Shown: piece by piece, positions 57,033 through 64,000 of the stretch | Layout: every line of letters begins with the position of its first letter | How positions within the stretch are numbered: position 1 is the first letter of the stretch | The notes under the pieces: model-generated | Databases searched by the model: none | Seen by the model: the letters and a program-made list of their open reading frames with translations, nothing else | Told to the model about the DNA's origin: nothing | Translations under genes and position numbers: made by a program | Assembly: GCF_022698145.1 (NCBI RefSeq) | Contig: NZ_JALDAX010000005.1 | Location: forward strand, 62,001-126,000 | DNA: 64,000 bases | Direction: 5' to 3' | From: Streptomyces spinosisporus | GTDB lineage: Bacteria > Actinomycetota > Actinomycetes > Streptomycetales > Streptomycetaceae

Positions 57033-60000
57033 CTACGACCCCAGGATCGACGTCAGGAACTCGCCGACCCAGCCCAGCAGTTCACGCCCGACCAGCGGCT
57101 TGCCGCCCACCTTCGCGGTCTTCGGACGCGGTACGAGCAGCTGGTGCACCGCCGGCTTGATGACGACGCCGGGATACAGCCGCTTGACCCGCAGCTCCTG
57201 CGACTCGCGCAACTCCACCGGTGCGAAGCGGATGTTGCTGCCCTGCAGCACGACCTCGCCGACACCGCACGCGCGCGCGAGCATCCGCAGGCCCGCCACC
57301 AGGAGCAGGTTCTCCACCGGCTCGGGCAACTTGCCGTAGCGGTCGACGAGTTCCTCGCGCACCGACGCGATGTCCTCCTCCGTGTTGGCGGAGGCGATGG
57401 CGCGGTAGGCCTGCAGACGCAGGCGCTCGCCGGGGGCGTAGTCGTGCGGGACGTGCGCGTCGACCGGGAGCTCGATCTTGACCTCCAGCGGCGGCTCCTC
57501 CTCCACCCCGCCCTCCAGGGCGGCGCGGTAGTCGGCGACGGCCTCGCCGACCATGCGGACGTACAGGTCGAAGCCGACGCCCGCGATATGGCCGGACTGC
57601 TCGCCGCCGAGGAGGTTGCCGGCGCCGCGGATCTCCAGGTCCTTCATCGCGACGTACATGCCCGCGCCCATCTCGGTGTGCTGGGCGATGGTCGCGAGCC
57701 GCTCGTGGGCCGTCTCCGTCAGCGGCTTCTCCGGCGGGTACAGGAAGTAGGCGTAGCCGCGCTCGCGGCCGCGGCCCACCCGGCCGCGCAGCTGGTGCAG
57801 CTGGGAGAGACCGAAGTTGTCGCCGCGCTCCACGATCAGGGTGTTGGCGTTGGAGATGTCGATGCCGGACTCGACGATCGTGGTCGACACGAGGACGTCG
57901 AACCTCTTCTCCCAGAAGTCGACGACGACCTGCTCCAGCGCCGCCTCCGACATCTGGCCGTGGGCCGTGGCGATGCGCGCCTCGGGGACGATCTCCCGCA
58001 GCCGGGAGGCCGCCCGGTCGATCGACTCCACCCGGTTGTGGATGTAGAAGACCTGGCCCTCGCGCAGCAGTTCACGGCGGATGGCCGCGCCGATCTGCTT
58101 CTCCTCGTACGGGCCGACGAAGGTGAGGACCGGGTGGCGCTCCTCGGGCGGGGTGGTGATGGTCGACATCTCGCGGATGCCGGTGACCGCCATCTCCAGG
58201 GTCCTGGGGATCGGGGTCGCGGACATCGTCAGGACGTCGACGTTGGCGCGCAGCTTCTTCAGCTGCTCCTTGTGCTCGACGCCGAAGCGCTGCTCCTCGT
58301 CGACGATGACCAGGCCCAGGTCCTTGAACTTGGTCTCGGAGGAGAACAGCCGGTGGGTGCCGATGACGACGTCGACCGAGCCCTCGCGCAGGCCCTCCAG
58401 GACCGCCTTGGCCTCGGTGTCCGTCTGGAAGCGGCTGAGCGCCCGCACGTTGACCGGGAATTGGGAGTAGCGCTCGGAGAACGTCCCGAAGTGCTGCTGC
58501 ACCAGCAGGGTGGTGGGCACGAGGACCGCCACCTGCTTGCCGTCCTGGACCGCCTTGAAGGCGGCGCGCACCGCGATCTCCGTCTTGCCGTATCCGACGT
58601 CGCCGCAGATCAGGCGGTCCATCGGGACCGACTTCTCCATGTCGTCCTTGACCTCGGCGATGGTGGTGAGCTGGTCGGGCGTCTCCACGTACGGGAAGGC
58701 GTCCTCCAGCTCGCGCTGCCAGGGGGTGTCCGGGCCGAAGGTGTGGCCGGGCGCCGCCATGCGCGCGCTGTAGAGCTTGATGAGGTCGGCCGCGATCTCC
58801 TTGACGGCCTTCTTGGCGCGCGCCTTGGTCTTGGTCCAGTCGGCGCCGCCCAGGCGGTGCAGGGTGGGCGCCTCCCCGCCGACGTACTTGGTGATCTGCT
58901 CCAGCTGGTCGGTGGGGATGTAGAGCCGGTCGCCGGGCTGGCCGCGCTTGGCGGGGGCGTACTCGACGACCAGGTACTCGCGGGTGGCGCCCTGGACGGT
59001 GCGCTGCACCATCTCGATGTAGCGGCCCACGCCGTGCTGCTCGTGGACGATGTAGTCGCCCGCCTCCAGGGTGAGCGGGTCGATGCTCTTGCGGCGGCGG
59101 GCCGGCATCCGGGCGCCGTCCTTGCCGGCCGCCTTCTGCCCCGAAAGGTCGGTCTCGGTCAGGACGGCGAGCCTGAGCGCCGGGTCGACGAAGCCGTACT
59201 CGATCGAGCCGCACGCCACGTGCACCACGGACGGGGAGATGGTGTCCAGCTCGGCGTCCAGGCGGGCCGCGATGCCCTCGCCGCCGAGCACCTCGACCGT
59301 GCGGGCCGCGGGGCCGTGGCCCTCGGTGACGAAGACCGTGCGCCAGCCGTCGGCGAGCCAGCCCTTGGTGTCGGCGAGGGCCTTGGCGGTGTCGCCGCGG
59401 TAGGTCTCGGGCGCGTGCATGCCGAGCTTGAGGGTGTCCGCCTCCAGCTCCAGGTCGGCGGCGAAGGGCGACACCGACCACCACATCATGTCCAGCTCGC
59501 GCGCCCGCTCCCGGACGTCCGCGATGGACCACAGGGAGGCCGCGCCGACGTCAATGGGGGCCTCGCCGCCGCCCGCGGTGGCGGCCCAGGAGGCCTGCAG
59601 GAACTCCTGGGAGGTGGCCACCAGGTCGGCTGCGCGCGTGCGGACCCGCTCCGGGTCGCACACCAGGGCCATGGCGCCCTTGGGCAGGACGTCCAGGAGC
59701 AGCTCCATGTCGTCGACCAGCACGGGGGCCAGGGACTCCATGCCCTCGACCGCGATGCCCTCGGCGATCTTCCCGAGCAGCTCGCCCAGCTCGGGGTGCT
59801 CCTCGGCGAGGGCACGCGCGCGTGCGCGGACGTCGTCCGTCAGCAGCAGCTCGCGGCAGGGCGGCGCCCACAGGCCGTGTTCGGCGACCTCCAGGGAGCG
59901 CTGGTCGGCGACCTTGAAGTAGCGGATCTCCTCGATGTCGTCGCCCCAGAACTCGACCCGCAGGGGGTGTTCCTCGGTGGGCGGGAAAACGTCGAGGATG

Positions 60001-60563
60001 CCGCCCCGTACGGCGAACTCGCCGCGCTTCTCCACGAGCTCCACGCGCGCGTACGCCGCGGCGGCGAGGGCGTCCACAACGTCGTTCAGATCGGCGCTCC
60101 GGCCGGTCCGCAGGGCGACCGGCTCCAGGTCGCCGAGGCCCTTGACCTGGGGCTGCAGCACGGAACGCACGGGCGCGACGACGACGGAGACCGGGCCGGT
60201 CTCGGGGTCGTCGGGGCTCGGGTGGGTCAGGCGGCGCAGCACCGCGAGGCGGCGGCCCACGGTGTCGCTGCGCGGGCTCAGGCGCTCGTGCGGCAGGGTC
60301 TCCCAGGACGGGAACTCCACGACGCCGTCGGGTGGCAGCAGGGTCCTGAGGGCCGCCGCCAGGTCCTCCGCCTCCCGGCCGGTCGCCGTCACCGCGAGCA
60401 CCGTGCGGCCGGTCTCGCGGGCCATCGCGGCCACCGCGAAGGGGCGGGCCGCCGGGGGGCCGACCAGGTCGACGTGCATGCGGTTGCCGCCCTCTGCGGC
60501 CTTGACGGCTTCGGCGAGGGCGGGGTCCTTGACGACGGCGTCGAGCAGACCGTGCAGGCTCAT
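57033..60563 (-). CDS. mfd: Transcription-repair coupling factor
   Basis: An 1176-residue SF2 translocase that displaces stalled RNA polymerase and recruits UvrA. Order of domains: UvrB-like N-terminus (GPPAARPFAVAAMARETGRT), the CarD-like RNA polymerase interaction domain near 470 (EAGDYIVHEQHGVGRYIEM), then RecG-like helicase lobes with Walker A LICGDVGYGKTEIAVRA, DEEQRFGVEHKEQL, TRG-like GRVGRGRERGYAYF, and the C-terminal UvrA-binding module. ATG 60563 has a weak ribosome site; length matches the family. Confidence 0.96.
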   Translation of the reverse strand: MSLHGLLDAVVKDPALAEAVKAAEGGNRMHVDLVGPPAARPFAVAAMARETGRTVLAVTATGREAEDLAAALRTLLPPDGVVEFPSWETLPHERLSPRSDTVGRRLAVLRRLTHPSPDDPETGPVSVVVAPVRSVLQPQVKGLGDLEPVALRTGRSADLNDVVDALAAAAYARVELVEKRGEFAVRGGILDVFPPTEEHPLRVEFWGDDIEEIRYFKVADQRSLEVAEHGLWAPPCRELLLTDDVRARARALAEEHPELGELLGKIAEGIAVEGMESLAPVLVDDMELLLDVLPKGAMALVCDPERVRTRAADLVATSQEFLQASWAATAGGGEAPIDVGAASLWSIADVRERARELDMMWWSVSPFAADLELEADTLKLGMHAPETYRGDTAKALADTKGWLADGWRTVFVTEGHGPAARTVEVLGGEGIAARLDAELDTISPSVVHVACGSIEYGFVDPALRLAVLTETDLSGQKAAGKDGARMPARRRKSIDPLTLEAGDYIVHEQHGVGRYIEMVQRTVQGATREYLVVEYAPAKRGQPGDRLYIPTDQLEQITKYVGGEAPTLHRLGGADWTKTKARAKKAVKEIAADLIKLYSARMAAPGHTFGPDTPWQRELEDAFPYVETPDQLTTIAEVKDDMEKSVPMDRLICGDVGYGKTEIAVRAAFKAVQDGKQVAVLVPTTLLVQQHFGTFSERYSQFPVNVRALSRFQTDTEAKAVLEGLREGSVDVVIGTHRLFSSETKFKDLGLVIVDEEQRFGVEHKEQLKKLRANVDVLTMSATPIPRTLEMAVTGIREMSTITTPPEERHPVLTFVGPYEEKQIGAAIRRELLREGQVFYIHNRVESIDRAASRLREIVPEARIATAHGQMSEAALEQVVVDFWEKRFDVLVSTTIVESGIDISNANTLIVERGDNFGLSQLHQLRGRVGRGRERGYAYFLYPPEKPLTETAHERLATIAQHTEMGAGMYVAMKDLEIRGAGNLLGGEQSGHIAGVGFDLYVRMVGEAVADYRAALEGGVEEEPPLEVKIELPVDAHVPHDYAPGERLRLQAYRAIASANTEEDIASVREELVDRYGKLPEPVENLLLVAGLRMLARACGVGEVVLQGSNIRFAPVELRESQELRVKRLYPGVVIKPAVHQLLVPRPKTAKVGGKPLVGRELLGWVGEFLTSILGS

Positions 60564-60745
60564 TTGGCGGCTTTCGTCCGGGGGTGGGCACCACGAACCG
60601 CCCGACACGCGCTGCGGGCCGGGGGTCCCTCCAGCGTACGTCGCGCTCCGCGAGGGCGCGGTCGCTGTGGAAAACGCCGGTCAATGGCGGGCCGCCGCGC
60701 CTCGAACGAACCCGGCGCACAGACAGAGGCCTGCGCGCAAACAGA

Positions 60746-60787
60746 GCCCGGCGCCGAGGAGTCCCCCAAGACTCCCCGGCGCCGGGC
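60746..60787. terminator. Hairpin in the 308-bp gap between ABC permease and mfd
   Basis: GCCCGGCGCCG (60746-60756) pairs with CGGCGCCGGGC (60777-60787), with inner GGAGTC/GACTCC. It lies upstream of mfd and downstream of the permease gene, both on the - strand. The rest of the gap 60564-60871 has no gene. Confidence 0.7.
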
Positions 60788-60822
60788 GCTCCCCCGCAAC
60801 CCCCGTCTGCGGTGGTCGTTCC

Positions 60823-60866
60823 CCCGTTCCCCCGTTTCCCGTTTCCCCGTTTCCCCCGTTCTCCGG
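60823..60866. repeat. CCCCGTTT short repeat
   Basis: About six imperfect copies of CCCCCGTTTC/CCCCCGTTC in a row just after the permease stop. Confidence 0.7.
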
Positions 60867-60871
60867 GCCCC

Positions 60872-63451
60872 CTATTCGGTGGCGATCGCGTTCAGTACGT
60901 TCATCCGGCCCGCCCGGAACGCCGGGATCAGGGCGGCGACCAGGCCGACCAGGGCGGAGCCGAGGAAGACCGTGATCAGGGTGGGCCAGGGGATCTCCAG
61001 GACCTTCAGGCCCTCCAGGGCGAGCAGCTTCTGGGCGGTGGCTCCCCAGCCCATGCCGAGGCCGAGGCCGAGCAGGGCGCCGAAGAGGGCGATGACCACC
61101 GACTCCATGCGGATCATGCGGCGCAGCTGGCGGCGGGAGAGTCCGATGGCCCGCATCAGGCCGATCTCACGGGTCCGCTCGACCACCGACAGGGCCAGGG
61201 TGTTCACCACACCCAGGATCGCGACGATGATCGCCAGTGCCAGCAGGCCGTAGATCATGTTCAGCAGCTGGCCGATCTGGTCCTTCAGGGCCTGCTTGTA
61301 GTCGGTCTGGTCGCGCACCTTGTACTGCGGGTAGTCGTGCAACGCCGACTTCAGCGAGGTGTAAGCGGCGTCCTGCTGCCCGTCCTTGGCGGTGGCGAAG
61401 ACCAGGTCGTCGAGCGGCATCTTGTCGGCGGGCACGTACGTGGCGAGCGTGGCGATGGAGATGTACTTGGCGCCCGCGTCGATCACGACGTCGCTGCTGG
61501 TGATCGCCCGGACCGTCAGGTTCGCGGTCGCGCCGTCCTTGAACGCGATCCTGATCTTCGAGCCGAGGTGGATGCCGTGCGCCTTGGCGAACTTCTCGTG
61601 GACCGACATCGAGTTCGGCAGGTAGGCGTCCTTGAGGTTGCCGGCCACCGTCTTGGTGCGCAGGTCGGTGGCGTACGACGGGTCGGCCGCCGTGATGTCG
61701 GTGTCCTTGAGCGTCTTGCCGTCGGGGGTGGTGTAGTCGCCCTCGTACGTCTTGTACTCGGTGACCCGCTCCAGACCCGGCGTGTCCTTGACCGCTTTGA
61801 CGGCCTGCGGGGTGATCAGCTGCCCGCTGTCGGACTGGACGATGAAGTCCGTACCGACGGTCTTGTCGAGCTGGTCGGTGGCGGAGGCGACCATGGAGGA
61901 GCCGACCACGGACAGGCACGCGACCAGCGCGAGGCCGATCATCAGGGCGGCGCCCGTGGCACCGGTGCGGCGCGGGTTGCGCAGCGCGTTGCGCTCGGCC
62001 ATGCGGCCGACCGGGCCGAAGACCCGCAGGATCACCGCGCCCAGGACCCGTACGACACCTCCCGCGAGCAGCGGGCCGATGACGACGAACCCGATGAGCG
62101 AGAGGACCACGCCGAGGCCGAGCCACAGCGAGCCGTCCTTGGCCTTGTCGACGCCCGCCGCCAGATAGAGGCAGTAGCCGCCGGCGCCGGTCAGCACCAC
62201 GCCGACCAGGGCACGGATCCGTCCGGCCTTCGCGTCGGCCGGGGCTCCGGCGTCGCGCAGCGCGGCCATCGGGGAGACCTTGCCGGCCCGGCGTGCGGGC
62301 AGATAGGCGGCGAGGACGGTGACGACGACGCCGAGCAGCAGGCCGACGACCGGGGTGCTCCAGGCGACCGTCAGATCGCTGGTCGACAGGTGCATGCCCA
62401 TCTTGCCCATGAGCTTCATCAGCCCGACCGCGAGACCGACGCCCGCGCCGACACCCAGCACCGAGCCGAAGACTCCGAGCAGCGTCGCCTCGACCAGCAC
62501 GGACCGGTTGACCTGCTTGCGGCTGGAGCCGATGGCCCGCATCAGGCCGATCTCACGGGTGCGCTGGGCGACCAGCATCGAGAAGGTGTTGATGATCAGG
62601 AAGATGCCGACGAGGAAGGCGATCCCGGCGAAGCCGAGCATCGCGTACTTCATGACGTTCATGAAGCCCTCGACGTCCTTCTGGTTGGCGTCGGCGGTCT
62701 CCTTGGCGGTCTGCACCTTGTAGCCGGCGCCGAGGGCCGCGCGGACGTTCTGCTTCAGCTGCGGGTCGCTCACCCCGGAGGCGGCCGTGACGTTGACGTT
62801 CGTGTAGACGCCCGTCCGGCCGACCAGCGTCTGCTGCGCCGTCTTCGTGTCCAGGTAGAAGATCGCCGCGCCGGGGTTGGTGACCTGGAAGTCGGCGATG
62901 CCGGAGATCTTCGCGTGGTGCGTGCCGACCGCGCTGATCACGCCGAGCTCGTCGCCGAGCTCGAGGTGGTGCTTGTCGGCGGTGTCGGCGTCCACCATCA
63001 CCTGGTCCGTGCCCTTGGGCGCCGTACCGGAGGTGATCTTCATGGTGCGGGCGTCGTTGCCGTTCCAGCTGCCGACGATGGTCGGGGCGCCGCTGGAGGG
63101 CGAGAGGTTGTCCTTCTTGTCGTCGACGACCGTGACGGAGGTCGAGAAGACGGTCCCCTCCGCCGACTTCACGCCCTGCGCCCCGCGCACCTCGGCGAGC
63201 ACGGAGGCCGGCATGACCGGCGGCCTGCCGTTGTCGGAGGTGGTCTCGCCGCTGTCCGAGGCGCCCTTGGCGCTGACCGTCACATCGGAGGAGGTCGCCT
63301 GGAACAGCTTGTCGAAGGTGGTGTTCATGGTGTCGGTGAACACCAGCGTCCCGCAGACGAAGGCCACCGACAGCAGCACGGCGATCGCCGAGAGGGCCAT
63401 TCGGCCCTTGTGCGCGAAGAAGTTGCGCATCGAGGTCTTCAGGACGGTCAT
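60872..63451 (-). CDS. FtsX/MacB-family ABC permease
   Basis: An 859-residue permease paralogous to 33627-36155: MTVLKTSMRNFFAHKGRMAL, an extracellular domain (TSSDVTVSAKGASDSGETTS), the first FtsX bundle, IRNPRRT-like NALRNPRRTGATGAALMIGL, the second extracellular domain, and a final bundle ending RAGRMNVLNAIATE. It starts at ATG 63451, overlapping the ATPase stop as ATGA. Likely substrate and function unknown. Confidence 0.92.
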   Translation of the reverse strand: MTVLKTSMRNFFAHKGRMALSAIAVLLSVAFVCGTLVFTDTMNTTFDKLFQATSSDVTVSAKGASDSGETTSDNGRPPVMPASVLAEVRGAQGVKSAEGTVFSTSVTVVDDKKDNLSPSSGAPTIVGSWNGNDARTMKITSGTAPKGTDQVMVDADTADKHHLELGDELGVISAVGTHHAKISGIADFQVTNPGAAIFYLDTKTAQQTLVGRTGVYTNVNVTAASGVSDPQLKQNVRAALGAGYKVQTAKETADANQKDVEGFMNVMKYAMLGFAGIAFLVGIFLIINTFSMLVAQRTREIGLMRAIGSSRKQVNRSVLVEATLLGVFGSVLGVGAGVGLAVGLMKLMGKMGMHLSTSDLTVAWSTPVVGLLLGVVVTVLAAYLPARRAGKVSPMAALRDAGAPADAKAGRIRALVGVVLTGAGGYCLYLAAGVDKAKDGSLWLGLGVVLSLIGFVVIGPLLAGGVVRVLGAVILRVFGPVGRMAERNALRNPRRTGATGAALMIGLALVACLSVVGSSMVASATDQLDKTVGTDFIVQSDSGQLITPQAVKAVKDTPGLERVTEYKTYEGDYTTPDGKTLKDTDITAADPSYATDLRTKTVAGNLKDAYLPNSMSVHEKFAKAHGIHLGSKIRIAFKDGATANLTVRAITSSDVVIDAGAKYISIATLATYVPADKMPLDDLVFATAKDGQQDAAYTSLKSALHDYPQYKVRDQTDYKQALKDQIGQLLNMIYGLLALAIIVAILGVVNTLALSVVERTREIGLMRAIGLSRRQLRRMIRMESVVIALFGALLGLGLGMGWGATAQKLLALEGLKVLEIPWPTLITVFLGSALVGLVAALIPAFRAGRMNVLNAIATE

Positions 63452-64000
63452 GACGTACGCCCCCGGGCGTCGAAGTCCTTCATGCGGTCGAGGACGGCGT
63501 CCGCGGTGGGCTTGTACATCTCGTCGACGATCCGGCCGTCGGCGAGGTACAGGACACGGTCCGCGTACGAGGCGGCGACCGGGTCGTGCGTGACCATCAC
63601 GATGGTCTGTCCGAGCTCGTCGACGGAGCGCCGCAGGAAGCCGAGGACCTCGGCGCCGGCCCGGGAGTCCAGGTTGCCGGTCGGCTCGTCACCGAAGATG
63701 ATCTCGGGCCGGGCGGCCAGCGCACGGGCCACGGCGACGCGCTGCTGCTGGCCGCCGGAGAGCTGGGTGGGCCGGTGCCTGAGCCGGTCGGAGAGCCCGA
63801 CGGTGTCGACGACCCGCGCCAGCCACTGCTTGTCGGGCTTGCGCCCGGCGATGTCCATGGGCAGCGTGATGTTCTCCAGCGCGTTCAGCGTCGGCAGCAG
63901 GTTGAACGCCTGGAAGATGAACCCGATCCGGTCCCGGCGCAGCTGGGTGAGCTTCTTGTCATTGAGCCCGGTGATCTCGGTCTCGTCCAGGTAGATCTGA
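63448..64000 (-). CDS. ABC transporter ATP-binding protein (5' end beyond window)
   Basis: The visible part covers about 183 residues. Upstream of ATG 63858 the frame continues through FIFQAFNLLPTLNALENITL to the edge at 64000, so the true start and Walker A lie beyond the window. Signature LSGGQQQRVAVARALAAR, Walker B EIIFGDEPTGNLDS, switch VMVTHDPVAAS and the tail DAVLDRMKDFDARGRTS are clear. It is very similar to the ATPase at 32857-33627 (shared DIAGRKPDKQWL and ending FDAKGRTS/FDARGRTS). Confidence 0.93.
   Translation of the reverse strand, partial: QIYLDETEITGLNDKKLTQLRRDRIGFIFQAFNLLPTLNALENITLPMDIAGRKPDKQWLARVVDTVGLSDRLRHRPTQLSGGQQQRVAVARALAARPEIIFGDEPTGNLDSRAGAEVLGFLRRSVDELGQTIVMVTHDPVAASYADRVLYLADGRIVDEMYKPTADAVLDRMKDFDARGRTS

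Noticed and set aside
57144..61253. A 1369-codon + strand frame antisense to mfd
   Set aside because: A GC-rich shadow of mfd; no ribosome site or protein features.

Overview
The window is chromosomal DNA of a Streptomyces. It has very high GC, strong GC bias at third codon positions, many GTG starts and overlapping ATGA/GTGA gene junctions. It also carries the developmental leucyl-tRNA gene bldA (anticodon UAA, 32370-32453). Gene content and order resemble the S. coelicolor region from sigI and the hut genes through bldA, ndh, ppx, eno and the rpf genes. I saw no insertion sequence, prophage or CRISPR array.

Region by region. (1) 1-5.5 kb: a seryl-tRNA synthetase gene running off the left edge behind a T-box leader with a serine specifier codon, then a partner-switching module (ATP-binding anti-sigma factor and STAS antagonist divergent from a SigB/SigF-type sigma factor), then a membrane-anchored ricin-lectin protein. 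(2) 5.5-6.5 kb: a long degenerate tandem repeat. (3) 6.6-12.5 kb: the operon hutU - M20 amidohydrolase - formimidoylglutamate deiminase - hutI, converting urocanate towards glutamate. (4) 12.7-17 kb: a fold-III PLP decarboxylase, a cluster of three roadblock/LC7 proteins with a DUF4388-like regulator (the first roadblock gene looks frameshifted), and a membrane protein. (5) 17.1-23.3 kb: an RpiR regulator, a histidine-ammonia-lyase homologue lacking the MIO-forming Ala-Ser-Gly triad, and a divergent four-gene quaternary-amine ABC importer. A lyase without MIO beside a betaine-type importer, near hut genes and sharing a promoter element with hutU, suggests uptake and breakdown of a histidine betaine such as ergothioneine or hercynine. 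This is the strongest novel candidate here.

(6) 23.4-32.3 kb: cystathionine beta-synthase, an SGNH hydrolase, a thiolase, small conserved proteins, a Bax-inhibitor-1 protein and 4-hydroxybenzoate 3-monooxygenase, followed by bldA. (7) 32.9-43 kb: a MacB/FtsX-type ABC pair, a cyclopropane-fatty-acid-synthase-like methyltransferase, type II NADH dehydrogenase with upstream Rex-like operators, then enolase - DivIC/FtsB-like protein - DUF501 - Ppx/GppA. (8) 43.2-48.6 kb: two Rpf/LysM cell-wall hydrolases, the first behind a c-di-AMP (ydaO) riboswitch, a P450, MazG and a SurA-like lipoprotein. (9) 48.8-57 kb: a TPR-linked Ser/Thr kinase with an overlapping membrane-protein gene, an unusual HTH/N6-methylase/specificity-type protein, secreted proteins and lipoproteins, and a secreted HNH nuclease. 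(10) 57-64 kb: mfd and a second FtsX/ATPase pair, paralogous to the one at 33-36 kb, cut by the right edge.

A recurring oddity is that many gene-free gaps, especially between convergent genes, are filled with degenerate short tandem repeats, two of which share the octamer CTCAGACC/GGTCTGAG. All functional assignments are from reading the sequence; no database search was run.
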